This document shows positions 24,609 through 33,119 of a DNA stretch of 39,211 nt, piece after piece. The DNA is from Candidatus Aminicenantota bacterium (GTDB taxonomy: Bacteria; Acidobacteriota; Aminicenantia; UBA2199): the NCBI GenBank assembly GCA_011772425.1, contig WVZO01000676.1:57372-96582 (forward strand), in the 5' to 3' direction. A model generated the notes under the pieces. That model was not told the DNA's origin and searched no databases. It saw only the letters and a list, made by a program, of their open reading frames with translations. Position 1 is the stretch's first letter; every line of letters starts with the position of its first letter. The translations under genes and the position numbers were made by a program.

Positions 24609-26213
24609 ATGGAAACAAGTAAAAAAATTAATATCCTGGTTTTAGGGCTGGTGATGATTTTACAACTCATCATCTACGCACCCCATGTAGGCACGGGTTT
24701 TGTCACCGACGATTTTGTATGGTTGGAGAGTAATATGGTAAAGGGAAAGGTCGATTTCTTGCGACCTTTCACGGTAATCACTGGTTTCTACCGCCCCCTG
24801 ACGGGCTTGAGCTTTGCCTGGCAATACAAACTTCACGGGATGAATCCCGGACCTTACGGATGGTTCAACCTCTTGTTTCACCTGGTGAATATCCTGATGG
24901 TTTACGTGCTGGTTTCCTCGTTGAAGACGTTCGGGAAGTATGCACTTCCGGTTACGGTTCTCTTTGCACTGAATGCCAAAGGTGTTCCCATGGCAGTGGG
25001 ATGGATTTCAGGCCGCACAACCCTGTTGTGCGCCTTTTTTGTTTTGCTTTCCCTTTACTTTTACTTGCAGGCCCGTAATTCAACGTCACCAAAGACGTGG
25101 AGCTTTAAACGAACCTGGCGATACCTGTTGGTGGCCACAGCATACGCTGCCGCACTGCTGTCAAAAGAAACCGCCATTGCTGTGCCTGTTTTTGTTTTCC
25201 TTTTTGTCTTGCTGTCTCCTACTACACTCGATCCTAAAGGTAAAACAGGTATAAGCATACCATTAGACGGTTTTCTCAAGAAATTTAGATGCGCTTTTTA
25301 TTCAATTCTTATCTTTATCCCACCGTTAATCGTTTACTTTATCTTGCGTCTGCAAAGCAATGCCTATACCCCTCTGGATGCCCCTGATATTTATCGCTAT
25401 ACGCTGGAGCCAGGGATATTACTTAAAAATGTTTGGGAATACCTCACCCGGGCCGGGATGTTGGATATATTGATTTTAGGAGGATTGGTATTGGTCATTC
25501 TTTTTTCTCGCCGTAATATAAAAACAGGAGAAGGGAAAAAAATCGATAGGCCGGTTCTGGCGGCCGGTATAGTATGGCTTATGGCGTTTTTATTACCCTT
25601 GTTACCGCTGCCGGTTCGGTCGGACCTCTATGTTTATCTCCCCCAGGTAGGGATTCACTTTATGACAATGACGTGTATGTTTTACCTATGGGAAAAAAAT
25701 CGAAGCTTTTTCAATGAAAGAAAAAAACGATTCACAGTTTTACTTTTATTGGTCCTGGTGCTTAGCACCTGGATGGTTTCCCTTTTTATACGGGCCAGCG
25801 AATACGGCAAAGCCGGGGAAGTCAGCACCAACTTTACCAGGCAATTGATCCCGGCAGTTTCCGGTATGAAAAATTGGCAGCGACTGGTTATTATCGATCC
25901 GGATTCGGAAAAAAGTTCGTCTCTCACGCGTTCAATTTCTTACGGCCTTGACCCACTCATGGCGCTCTATTATCCGCAGAAAAACCTGAAGGGAGAAATC
26001 ATCGGCGTGGGCAGGGTAAGCCGCTGGAAAGACGATCCCCATAACCTGTACTTTTTTTCCTGGAGAGACGGCCGGCTGCTGGGGCCGTTAAGCGGGAAAA
26101 TTTTGATACCGACGGAAATCCGGGAAAAATCACAAAAACCGGTACATCACAGACCTCAACGACTCAAAAAGCGTAAGGAACGACTGCGAAGGAATAAAGA
26201 CCAGGGTAAGTAG
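24609..26213 (+). CDS. GT-C fold membrane glycosyltransferase-like protein
   Basis: A 534-residue polytopic membrane protein with about ten to eleven helices. The first extracytoplasmic loop carries TDDF (residues ~33-37), the acidic motif expected for GT-C enzymes that use polyprenyl-phosphate sugars. It is followed by FYRPLTGLSFAWQYKLHG and a WFNLLFHLVNILMVYVL helix. A second conserved loop has LLSKETAIAVPVF, and a third LPVRSDLYVYLPQVG. This layout matches TMTC/PMT-related bacterial proteins lacking a TPR tail. The tail after ~430 is a soluble domain with a very basic end (RPQRLKKRKERLRRNK). Acceptor and sugar are unknown. No strong Shine-Dalgarno sequence precedes the ATG, and an ATG at 24605 is out of frame. 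Confidence 0.75.
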   Translation: METSKKINILVLGLVMILQLIIYAPHVGTGFVTDDFVWLESNMVKGKVDFLRPFTVITGFYRPLTGLSFAWQYKLHGMNPGPYGWFNLLFHLVNILMVYVLVSSLKTFGKYALPVTVLFALNAKGVPMAVGWISGRTTLLCAFFVLLSLYFYLQARNSTSPKTWSFKRTWRYLLVATAYAAALLSKETAIAVPVFVFLFVLLSPTTLDPKGKTGISIPLDGFLKKFRCAFYSILIFIPPLIVYFILRLQSNAYTPLDAPDIYRYTLEPGILLKNVWEYLTRAGMLDILILGGLVLVILFSRRNIKTGEGKKIDRPVLAAGIVWLMAFLLPLLPLPVRSDLYVYLPQVGIHFMTMTCMFYLWEKNRSFFNERKKRFTVLLLLVLVLSTWMVSLFIRASEYGKAGEVSTNFTRQLIPAVSGMKNWQRLVIIDPDSEKSSSLTRSISYGLDPLMALYYPQKNLKGEIIGVGRVSRWKDDPHNLYFFSWRDGRLLGPLSGKILIPTEIREKSQKPVHHRPQRLKKRKERLRRNKDQGK

Positions 26214-26241
26214 AGAAGGGGATGGTTGCCCATCCCCTTCT
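26214..26241. terminator. Bidirectional terminator between convergent genes
   Basis: A perfect 12-bp stem, AGAAGGGGATGG / CCATCCCCTTCT with a 4-nt loop, is followed by TTGTTTC on the plus strand. It starts immediately after the TAG of the GT-C gene and lies 34 bp from the end of the convergent gene. Confidence 0.8.
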
Positions 26242-26274
26242 TTGTTTCATTTCGTTTAAGTTTTAAGCCCCAAA

Positions 26275-27711
26275 TTAAAGGAGAAAACGGATTCCTACTA
26301 AGAACGCATGAGCGTCATCCCATTTCAGGTCTTGCTTAATAGGATAGCGAATTTCGCCGAAGAGTGATAACCTCTTATTGAAGCCTCTCCAGATATCGAA
26401 ACCGATGTTACCCACGATATCGACATCGGAATTCCAATCATCCCTGACTGCAGAGCTGAATCCGACACCGCCGCCCAGGAAGAAGCCGTCAAAGTGCAGG
26501 TTAAGTAAGATGTTGGACAGGAAATGGTTCTTGATTCTGTCTCCGTGAAGTTTCATGGCACCGCCGGCGGATGCCAAGAAGCTGAGCCTGTCGGGGACAA
26601 GCAGGTAAGCAAAACCGAGGCGGCCGAAGACACAACCGGTGTAGGTTCCCCTGGCCAGCATGGGACCGGCTTCGGCCAGTAAGTAGAACCGCTTTTCTAC
26701 CAGCACTTCCAATTCGCAGACTTTTGCGGATACAGCACCGAAGTCATCGGTTACCTTAAGGTATACTTTGAAACGACCGGATTTTTTGAAAACTTTTTCC
26801 CATACCAGGGGTTCTGTAGTCACTTCTTGCTTATCTACCTCGTTGCCATTTTCATCTTTAATGGTGAATTCTGCTTTTACGACTTTGCCGTCCTTGTCCG
26901 TGGAGCCGGAGGCATCCAGTTTGATTTTCTGATTGGTATACCCTTTGGTGGGCTCGACTTTAAGGTCGCATTCCGGTGGATAATTGATGGAAACCTTTGC
27001 TTTGCATTCATTTTTCGAGACCACACCGTCGGCGTTAAAGGCTTCGCCTGTGATCTCATAATTGCCGGTCTTGTTAAATTTGGTTTCCCACACAGGATTT
27101 GCGGGAGATAGGTCTTTGGACTCCACATATTGGCCCTCATAATTCACGGTCACTTTCATTTTAGTGGCGCATTTGGAACCGCTCATATCAATTTTAACGG
27201 GATCGCCAATATTGGGTTTGTCAGGACTTACAGTAAGGTCACAGACCGGGACGCTGTTCCGGGTATGGTGCAGGGTGATGTTACCACAGAGCTTGGGGAT
27301 AGCCATGAAATAATCTTTACATTCATATTGCACGGTCAGTGCATAAGCTTCCAACCTGCGATTGGCTGACCATACAAGATCATCCACAGCTTTGACTCGT
27401 TTACCGACTTTAAACACCATCCACTCGAATTTTTCGCCCTTAGGAAAAATTTTGTCCTCGATGTTCCCTTTTCTTACCTCTTCCATGAAGGCAGGGTACA
27501 AAAATGAAGCTCCGGCTTTTTCAAACCCGATCTTAATGTCTTCGGCATGCTCTTCAACCAGCTTTTGAAGATCCCCGACACTTTCGATTTTACCTTTGTG
27601 CATTAATGGGTAAACACCTACGCGGGTGAACTTTTTGGTTTTGGCAAGTGCATTCACGGAAAATATCAGCAGCAGTGCAAGGATCAAAACTAGTGGTTTG
27701 TTATATTTCAT
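26275..27711 (-). CDS. Secreted PKD-domain outer-membrane beta-barrel protein
   Basis: A 478-residue exported protein. It has a signal peptide (residues 1-23, LVLILALLLIFSVNALA) and an N-terminal domain (about 24-150) of unknown type. Two PKD-like beta-sandwich repeats at about 155-250 and 253-340 open with CDLTVSPDKPNIGDPVKIDM and CDLKVEPTKGYTNQKIKLDA. The C-terminal ~130 residues alternate aromatic and polar strands (RFYLLAEAGPML, RLGFAYLLVPDRL, KRLSLFGEIRYPI) and end in FLVGIRFLL, as in eight-stranded outer-membrane barrels. It implies a diderm envelope. TAGGAGG precedes the ATG by 5 nt, and a TATAAT (27746-27751) lies upstream. Peptidoglycan or glycan binding by the PKD domains is possible. 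Confidence 0.82.
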   Translation of the reverse strand: MKYNKPLVLILALLLIFSVNALAKTKKFTRVGVYPLMHKGKIESVGDLQKLVEEHAEDIKIGFEKAGASFLYPAFMEEVRKGNIEDKIFPKGEKFEWMVFKVGKRVKAVDDLVWSANRRLEAYALTVQYECKDYFMAIPKLCGNITLHHTRNSVPVCDLTVSPDKPNIGDPVKIDMSGSKCATKMKVTVNYEGQYVESKDLSPANPVWETKFNKTGNYEITGEAFNADGVVSKNECKAKVSINYPPECDLKVEPTKGYTNQKIKLDASGSTDKDGKVVKAEFTIKDENGNEVDKQEVTTEPLVWEKVFKKSGRFKVYLKVTDDFGAVSAKVCELEVLVEKRFYLLAEAGPMLARGTYTGCVFGRLGFAYLLVPDRLSFLASAGGAMKLHGDRIKNHFLSNILLNLHFDGFFLGGGVGFSSAVRDDWNSDVDIVGNIGFDIWRGFNKRLSLFGEIRYPIKQDLKWDDAHAFLVGIRFLL

Positions 27712-27745
27712 TTCATCCTCCTATTATGGAAGTTTTATGTCCTTC

Positions 27746-27751
27746 ATTATA
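27746..27751 (-). promoter_or_regulatory. -10 box for the outer-membrane protein gene
   Basis: TATAAT on the minus strand 35 bp before the ATG. The -35 (TATGCA, 27769-27774) is weak. Confidence 0.35.
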
Positions 27752-27819
27752 CTTCAAAATAACGTTTTTGCATACCTTTATTTCAAAAATTTTCATTTTT
27801 CATTCCACATAACTGTTTT

Positions 27820-27871
27820 TTTGCGGATGCAGAGCAGCGGCTGCAGCAGCACCCATCCCAAAAACCAGTTA
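27820..27871. other. Long hairpin in the cupin / outer-membrane gene spacer
   Basis: TAACTG (27820-27825) pairs with CAGTTA (27866-27871). Inside it, T-run/A-run, G/C and GGATG/CATCC pairings stack, topped by a GCAGCGGCTGC mini-stem, for an imperfect stem of about 17 bp. There is no flanking U-tract for simple termination. Confidence 0.45.
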
Positions 27872-27950
27872 CATAAAGTAATATGGTGTACCATTAGAGT
27901 TTTTTTGTCAAGAGTATAGAGCCATTTTTTTTCATTTTTTTCAATTTTTT

Positions 27951-28310
27951 CTAATCTCGATGGACGGTTTCCGAAGAAAAGGCAGGCAAACACACCGCAA
28001 TGTATTCAGCACCTCCAGGACCGGGAGTACTGTATTGCACCCATTGGCCTTTATGGGCAATAACAGCTTCACCGGCATGAATATCAAGGATTTCTTCTTT
28101 GGATTTCACCCGCAGCATACCTTTTAAAACAACAGTATACTCGTCAAATTCCGGTGTTTGCCCGGGTTCGACCCAGCCCGGGGGACTTTTCATTCGGGCG
28201 ATACTGACTGCCCCGGTTTTGGAATTGACATGCCCAATGTACTCTTCAATGACTTTCGGCTTATTACCTGCGGCTTTGATGACCGTTGGTGATTGTATTT
28301 TTATTGGCAA
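27951..28310 (-). CDS. Single-domain cupin protein with altered metal ligands
   Basis: This 119-residue small beta-barrel has the two cupin motifs. Motif 1 is GWVEPGQTPEFDEYTVVLKG and motif 2 is GEAVIAHKGQWVQYS. In motif 1 the usual HxH is replaced by Q-x-P while the Glu is kept, so canonical His3-Glu metal binding is unlikely. It may bind a metabolite or act as a sensor. I chose a TTG start at 28310 because GGGAGG lies 5 nt upstream. An ATG at 28346 lies inside an interspersed CACGAAG repeat and has no ribosome binding site. It may be co-transcribed with the Rho_N-domain gene upstream. Confidence 0.78.
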   Translation of the reverse strand: MPIKIQSPTVIKAAGNKPKVIEEYIGHVNSKTGAVSIARMKSPPGWVEPGQTPEFDEYTVVLKGMLRVKSKEEILDIHAGEAVIAHKGQWVQYSTPGPGGAEYIAVCLPAFSSETVHRD

Positions 28311-28339
28311 TATGACCTCCCTTCTGTTTACTTGCCTCC

Positions 28340-28380
28340 AAGGCATTTACATGCGGTTTAAAGCACGAAGAAACACAAAG
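28340..28380. repeat. CACGAAG-type interspersed repeat, copy A
   Basis: AAGGCATTTAC-ATGCGGTTTAAAGCACGAAG-AAACACAAAG matches the reverse complement of 38593-38636 at about 85 percent by eye. A weaker copy lies at 17960-17995. Confidence 0.65.
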
Positions 28381-28385
28381 GGAAT

Positions 28386-28748
28386 TTACACCGTAGCTTT
28401 GCGGATTTTTCGTTTAAGCTGGTGAATGTGACGCAAGATGTTTTTGTGTTCCGCATGGTTTCGGGCTGCCAAAGCCTGGTCCCGCTTTTTCTTTAATTCT
28501 TTGATTTTGGCTTTGATGGCGGTTTTGTCAATCCCCACCACTTTATGGTGCTCAAACGTATCAATGTTAAGGGCTTTGCAGAGTGCTTCCAGGAGGTGCT
28601 CCTTGTTTAATTGTGTGTAACCCTTTACAGCCTCATGCTCAATACCTGCAGCAATTTCTCGAAGTTGAGCCACTGTTTTGTGCTTTAATTCCTGATATGT
28701 AAGCGTATTCGCACTACCATTAGTATCCACGTGTTCTTCTTCACCCAT
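28386..28748 (-). CDS. Rho_N (SAP-like) domain protein
   Basis: This 120-residue basic protein contains a Rho termination factor N-terminal-like helix-extended-loop-helix (about 17-60). Its features are YQELKHKTVAQLREIAAGI and GYTQLNKEHLLEALCKAL. A Lys/Arg-rich helical tail follows (IKAKIKELKKKRDQALAARN, LKRKIRKATV). Nucleic-acid binding is likely. Similar small proteins occur in many bacteria and are uncharacterised. AAGGAGG lies 9 nt before the ATG and a good promoter precedes it (28790-28818). Confidence 0.82.
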   Translation of the reverse strand: MGEEEHVDTNGSANTLTYQELKHKTVAQLREIAAGIEHEAVKGYTQLNKEHLLEALCKALNIDTFEHHKVVGIDKTAIKAKIKELKKKRDQALAARNHAEHKNILRHIHQLKRKIRKATV

Positions 28749-28789
28749 GCTTACGATCCTCCTTTATTTAAGTAGCGGTAAAAAAGAAA

Positions 28790-28818
28790 ATTTTAGTCGA
28801 TCTTTACCTGAAAGTCAA
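28790..28818 (-). promoter_or_regulatory. Sigma-70-type promoter for the Rho_N / cupin unit
   Basis: On the minus strand, TTGACT (28813-28818), 17 bp, then TAAAAT (28790-28795), immediately after the stop of the sensor gene. Confidence 0.65.
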
Positions 28819-28821
28819 CAC

Positions 28822-29625
28822 TTATTCCTCTTCTTTTTCGCTGATCATCTCCATGGCCAATTTGAGACTGACCCGCATTCGTTCCAGGGATTCGGCCAAT
28901 TCCCCTACCTCATCTTCGCTTGTGACTTTAATGGAACGATCCATCATCCCTGTTGAAATTTTCTTGGTGACATCGGTGAGGTATCTCAGGTTTTTTACCA
29001 GCCTCCGGGATAATAAGAAACTCAGCAATATTCCCAACACCAGGATGATAATACTGATAATGGCCAACCGGTTCACCTTTTCCTGGAGCTGCTGTTGAAA
29101 TGTGGTTAACTTGATATCTACATCCAGGATACCGGATATATTGCCGTTGGAATCAAAGATCGGGGCATAAGCAGATATCCATACACCGTTTTCATCTTTG
29201 AATATTTTGGTATGATTACTTTTTCCCTCATTGAGTGCCGGCCACATCTCTTCCCGGATATCGTACGTATCGCCAATAAAGGGTTTTGACTGAGTCATAA
29301 CGATAAATTTGACCTTTCCCTCTTCCCGCCGGAAAGTGTAAACCGGTGTGTTTATATTATTCTTTTTTTTGATGTCCCGGAGAACCTTTTGCAGTTTTTT
29401 GAAGGCTTCGCTGTCTGCATCTTCCGGACCTTTAATCTGGTCATGCAGATCACCGTCGATCATTAATGCACCGGTAGAAGCAATGGCCTCTAACCGTTCA
29501 CCAATAGCCTTCTCCAGGTCTGCATACGAGGTTATGTAGGAAAAATAAATCAGGATTCCCGCTGTGATCACCACCAGCAGGATCGTAAATATCATTATCT
29601 TTAATCCCAGGCCTGTCTTTTTCAT
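28822..29625 (-). CDS. Cache-HAMP membrane sensor lacking an output domain
   Basis: This 267-residue protein has TM1 (~9-31, IMIFTILLVVITAGILIYF) and an extracytoplasmic Cache-like domain (~32-185) with IDGDLHDQI, TPVYTFRRE, AYAPIFDSNGNISGILDVDI. TM2 (~190-208) and a HAMP domain (~209-258, DEVGELAESLERM) follow. The chain stops about 10 residues after HAMP, so there is no kinase, cyclase or methyl-accepting output. Its start lies 6 bp after the stop of the Ser/Thr kinase gene, and the Shine-Dalgarno GGAG overlaps the kinase stop. This suggests the HAMP signals to the co-encoded kinase or alarmone enzyme. The length is typical of a receptor stripped of its effector. Confidence 0.88.
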   Translation of the reverse strand: MKKTGLGLKIMIFTILLVVITAGILIYFSYITSYADLEKAIGERLEAIASTGALMIDGDLHDQIKGPEDADSEAFKKLQKVLRDIKKKNNINTPVYTFRREEGKVKFIVMTQSKPFIGDTYDIREEMWPALNEGKSNHTKIFKDENGVWISAYAPIFDSNGNISGILDVDIKLTTFQQQLQEKVNRLAIISIIILVLGILLSFLLSRRLVKNLRYLTDVTKKISTGMMDRSIKVTSEDEVGELAESLERMRVSLKLAMEMISEKEEE

Positions 29626-29631
29626 TTTTCG

Positions 29632-31959
29632 TTACTCCTTGCTCCTGAATTTATAAATTATATCTTGAACATTATCGCTGAATTGTTCTCTTTTGGATGC
29701 ATCGATTTGTTTGCTCAGTTGTTCCACCAATCCCAGGAGTTGGTCTTCAGGAAAATTTCCCCTGGAATAGCCCATTTTTTTGCATTCTTTGGAGAGAACG
29801 ACTTTGGCAATAGGGCCGATCATGTGGGCCAGTTCCAGTTGAATTTGTTCCATCAACCGGGGTGGAACCGGGTTGGCTACTGTTTTTTCTTTTTCTTTGT
29901 CTTTGTCAATACGTTCTTCTTTTTCTATTTCCGGGAGAATTGTCGTCCGGGTGGTGGTATTTAACTCTTCCAGTTGGGCGGTGATATAAATCGAGATAAA
30001 GGAACGGCTGACATCCAGGGATGAAACCGTAAAAAGAATTCCTGTTTCCAGGTGCCATGCCATGATGCGTCCTTTATCAAACCAGAGGTCAAAACCGGTA
30101 ATGTTAAGGGAAATAGAACGAATAATCTGGACAACAGGTGGGAAGCGCAGTTTGTATTGTTCCAGGTCTCGTTCATCTTTCAGGGTGTGGTCTGCCAATT
30201 GTCCTTCGTCATTAAAAAGCAGGACATCGTTCACACCGGCAATGGAAGCGATATGACGGATAGGATCGGTGGACTTTTTCGCTTTGACAAAGCTGGCACT
30301 GGAGGTCTTTAAGGAAGCACTGGAAAAAATCCCGGTATCTTTTTGATTAAACAGCAGGGTTCCCAGGTTAGAATTCTTTGGCAGAGGAAACAATGCCAAT
30401 ACCTCATCAGGTGTTTCCACCAGTTTAAATTTCCATTGGCCTAATTTTACGGCTGCATTGAGTTGTTTGGTGGTTTCATGTAAAATAAATATTGCCTTTT
30501 TCCAGTCTTCCGGGAATTTCCCCTGGCTGCTCACCATGCTGCCGGATGCGGTTATTGTCAGGGAGCCCAGGAGGTTGTCCTGGGTGAAGAGTTCCGGGGA
30601 TTGTTTTTGCAATTCTGATAATACTGGGTGGAAAATGGTTTCGATGCTTATTTTTTTTAAGTCCCCGGGAGGCATGTGATCTTCTTGTTCCCTGTTTAGA
30701 CGTAGGGTTGTCCTGGTAGCGTATTTTCTTTCCTGGGCTTTGAGGTCCCAGAGTAGTTCACGGCAGCTGATGTATCGATTTTTGGGATCTTTAGCGGTCA
30801 TCCGTTCCAGGATGTCGGTAATGGACTGGGGAATTTCCGGTATGGTTTTCCTGAGGTTTGGCAGCGGTTCGTTCAGGTGTTTCATTAGTATTTCCATGGG
30901 GTTGGTTGCTAAGAAGGGCGGATGCCCGGCAATCAGGTGGAAAAAAACCATTCCCAGCGAATAGATATCGGAGCGTGTATCCATTTGGGCTTCGGATATC
31001 TGTTCCGGTGCCATGTAATGGGGGCTGCCTACTATCATCCCGGTTTGGGTATGTTTAATTTTCTTTTGTGGTCTTACCAAGCCAAAATCCGTTATGGTCA
31101 CATGACCTTTATTGTCCAGGATCAGGTTGGAGGGTTTGATATCCCGGTGGATCAGGCCGGCATCATGGGCAACACTTAAACCTGTGGCCACCTGGATGAT
31201 AACGGATATGGCTTTTTCCAGGGGAAAACTGCCTTTGCTTTTCAGATACTGGTCTACGGTCTGACCTTCCAGGTACTCCATACAGATATAGAACGCATTG
31301 TCATCGTATTCGCCGAAATCGTAAATTTGAACGATATGAGGACTTTTTAATTTAGCAATTGCCAGGGCTTCCCGTTGGAACCGTTCAATAGCGGTATAAT
31401 CACCCACCATTCCCGGCAGTAATACTTTAATGGCAACATTGCGGTCCAGGGATTCCTGGTGCCCCACGTAAACCGCTCCCATACCCCCGCGGCCGATCTC
31501 GTTTAATATGGTTGCCGGCCCTATTTTTTTACCGATAAGGGAGAGAAAATAATCCTGTTCTCTATTTTTTCTAATAACCGGGCTTTTTGTTGATTTCAAT
31601 TTGGCGATGGTAGAGGTGAACCGGTTGATATCCAGGGGTTTAATTAAGACGGTTTCTTTGTGTTCTTTTTCCAGTTTTTTTGCAATCTCCGTTTGCATTT
31701 TCCCGGCAATAAACAGTCTGGAAATTTGGGAGATTTCCGGTATACTCAGCATCCATTGGTAAAAGTCATAAAATTCTATATCTGCGATGTTTAAGTCGAT
31801 CACCAGGATATCCGGAAGTTGTTTTGCAAGGGATTGTTTTGTTTCATCAATGGACGTGCTAACCAGGACGTGGTAATTTTGTTTTGTTAGATAGGTGCGC
31901 ATCATATCCGCGTGTTTTGGAAATGCTTCTACCACCTGGATCGTTTCCATTGAACTCAT
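29632..31959 (-). CDS. Receiver-like / Ser-Thr protein kinase with C-terminal regulatory domain
   Basis: A 775-residue cytoplasmic kinase. Residues ~4-120 form a receiver-like fold: a likely phospho-acceptor Asp55 in VIDLN and a Lys in LIKPLD are present, but the paired acidic residues after strand 1 are missing, so it may be a pseudo-receiver. Residues ~148-410 are a Hanks kinase with G-loop GRGGMG (156-161), Lys178 in VAIKVLL, HRDIKPSN at 271-278, DFG at 291-293 and APEQ. The C-terminal half (about 450-775) contains a roadblock/LC7-like segment (~590-690). The final ~70 residues (LAHMIGPIAKVVLSKECKKM...) I recall from kinases of related bacteria. The ATG at 31959 starts 1 bp after the RelA/SpoT gene stop. 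An extended frame to 32070 overlaps that gene. Confidence 0.88.
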   Translation of the reverse strand: MSSMETIQVVEAFPKHADMMRTYLTKQNYHVLVSTSIDETKQSLAKQLPDILVIDLNIADIEFYDFYQWMLSIPEISQISRLFIAGKMQTEIAKKLEKEHKETVLIKPLDINRFTSTIAKLKSTKSPVIRKNREQDYFLSLIGKKIGPATILNEIGRGGMGAVYVGHQESLDRNVAIKVLLPGMVGDYTAIERFQREALAIAKLKSPHIVQIYDFGEYDDNAFYICMEYLEGQTVDQYLKSKGSFPLEKAISVIIQVATGLSVAHDAGLIHRDIKPSNLILDNKGHVTITDFGLVRPQKKIKHTQTGMIVGSPHYMAPEQISEAQMDTRSDIYSLGMVFFHLIAGHPPFLATNPMEILMKHLNEPLPNLRKTIPEIPQSITDILERMTAKDPKNRYISCRELLWDLKAQERKYATRTTLRLNREQEDHMPPGDLKKISIETIFHPVLSELQKQSPELFTQDNLLGSLTITASGSMVSSQGKFPEDWKKAIFILHETTKQLNAAVKLGQWKFKLVETPDEVLALFPLPKNSNLGTLLFNQKDTGIFSSASLKTSSASFVKAKKSTDPIRHIASIAGVNDVLLFNDEGQLADHTLKDERDLEQYKLRFPPVVQIIRSISLNITGFDLWFDKGRIMAWHLETGILFTVSSLDVSRSFISIYITAQLEELNTTTRTTILPEIEKEERIDKDKEKEKTVANPVPPRLMEQIQLELAHMIGPIAKVVLSKECKKMGYSRGNFPEDQLLGLVEQLSKQIDASKREQFSDNVQDIIYKFRSKE

Positions 31960-31960
31960 C

Positions 31961-33067
31961 TTAATCGTAGGAGCGAGGATTATTCTTATCAGACATGAAT
32001 TGCTTTCGATACTTATTCCAGAATCTGCTGTATTCAATATGAGATTCCACATGCTGGGATTCGTTTTCATGGGGATGTATTCCCTTCAGCGCCCCCAGGC
32101 TGGCAACTAACTCAAAATTGTCAGGAGGCCGCCCTGTGACTGTGATATACGTATTGCGAATGGTTTCAAGCCGCTTTGGAGTTGCCAGGGTCACCAGGTC
32201 TTTGATGGTTCCAACGCCTCGACTCTTCAGGATGGAAATAATGGTATCAAAATCCTGCTGTGCACAGCGAATACCAATCCTCGAGAGTGTGGAAGGGAGA
32301 TTTTCAGGGCGCAGTTCATCATCTTCTTCGTATTGGGATTTTTCCTGGTTCTGGATCAACTCCTCATACAGCAAATTGAAATGTTCATCCATGGCATTAA
32401 TTTGACTGCTCAGTATTTGAAATCGTCGTTTCGTGGAAAACGTTGCTTTTTGGGTGGATTTATAAGCAAGAATGTGCTCCATTTCACTCCAGAGTTCCTG
32501 GGCCAGGGTACGGACCTGGATTTCAAACCAGGGGTGAATCACTTCCTTTTTGGTTTTTGTGTTTAATCGCACCACGTAATGCACGGACGCATACCCGCTG
32601 TCCTTTTCTTTATGCGAGATATGCGACAGCCCGAAACGATTCATCAGATCGCGGCTCAAATAAGCTTCAGGGGGAAGTTCTTTTGAAATCTCTACGGCTG
32701 CGGAGGAGCGTAATTCCCTGTCGATATAGGGCAATTCACAGAGAAAATAAACAATGATGCGAACCCCGATGCAGTCGTGCATTTTATGGAAACTTTCGGG
32801 TGATATGCCCTTCGGGTATTCCTCTGGTTTTTGCAGGATCTTATCCACCACCTTTTCCGGCCGTTTAATACGGGTGAATACTGCCCTTATAGGGTTGGGA
32901 TAAGGGGTATCACTGCCCCTGGCATATCTGACCCAGTAATACGGCTGCCGCCAGCGGTCAAAAAATGCCCTTATCCGGCGATGCTCAGGTTTTAAAACCT
33001 TCTTGATATAATCCTCATATTCAACTAAAAACAAACGAAACTGACTCGCCCTATTCATTACCTTCAT
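31961..33067 (-). CDS. RelA/SpoT-domain nucleotide pyrophosphokinase (small alarmone synthetase-like)
   Basis: This 368-residue soluble protein has a RelA/SpoT synthetase domain (about 55-225) and no HD hydrolase, TGS or ACT domain. The key motifs are preserved. They are the ATP-binding TRIKRPEKV (like the RIKSP of RelA), an acidic-Arg segment MHDCIGVRIIV, GYASVHYVV, and FEIQVRTLAQELWSEMEH containing the ExQxRT core. It should therefore be active as a (p)ppGpp or related synthetase. A C-terminal helical region (about 230-368) is lineage-specific. It is the first gene of an operon with a Ser/Thr kinase and a Cache-HAMP sensor. Because some family members are toxins, a signalling or a growth-arrest role are both possible. 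Confidence 0.88.
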   Translation of the reverse strand: MKVMNRASQFRLFLVEYEDYIKKVLKPEHRRIRAFFDRWRQPYYWVRYARGSDTPYPNPIRAVFTRIKRPEKVVDKILQKPEEYPKGISPESFHKMHDCIGVRIIVYFLCELPYIDRELRSSAAVEISKELPPEAYLSRDLMNRFGLSHISHKEKDSGYASVHYVVRLNTKTKKEVIHPWFEIQVRTLAQELWSEMEHILAYKSTQKATFSTKRRFQILSSQINAMDEHFNLLYEELIQNQEKSQYEEDDELRPENLPSTLSRIGIRCAQQDFDTIISILKSRGVGTIKDLVTLATPKRLETIRNTYITVTGRPPDNFELVASLGALKGIHPHENESQHVESHIEYSRFWNKYRKQFMSDKNNPRSYD

Positions 33068-33098
33068 TCCAATATTTTTGTTTTATTTTTTTCTTTAT

Positions 33099-33119
33099 CG
33101 TTCTTATTTTAAAAGAACG
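33099..33119 (-). promoter_or_regulatory. Operator-like inverted repeat over the alarmone-operon -10
   Basis: CGTTCTT-ATTTTAA-AAGAACG is a perfect 7-bp inverted repeat with 7-bp spacer. The -10 TAAAAT (33106-33111) lies in its centre, so a bound dimeric regulator would block or remodel the promoter. Confidence 0.6.

Noticed and set aside
27793..27993. 66-codon minus ORF in the cupin/outer-membrane gene spacer
   Set aside because: It overlaps the end of the cupin gene and consists of a hairpin and A-rich sequence; no ribosome binding site.
31962..32070. N-terminal extension of the receiver-kinase
   Set aside because: It overlaps the RelA/SpoT gene and lacks a start signal. The receiver fold starts right after the ATG at 31959.
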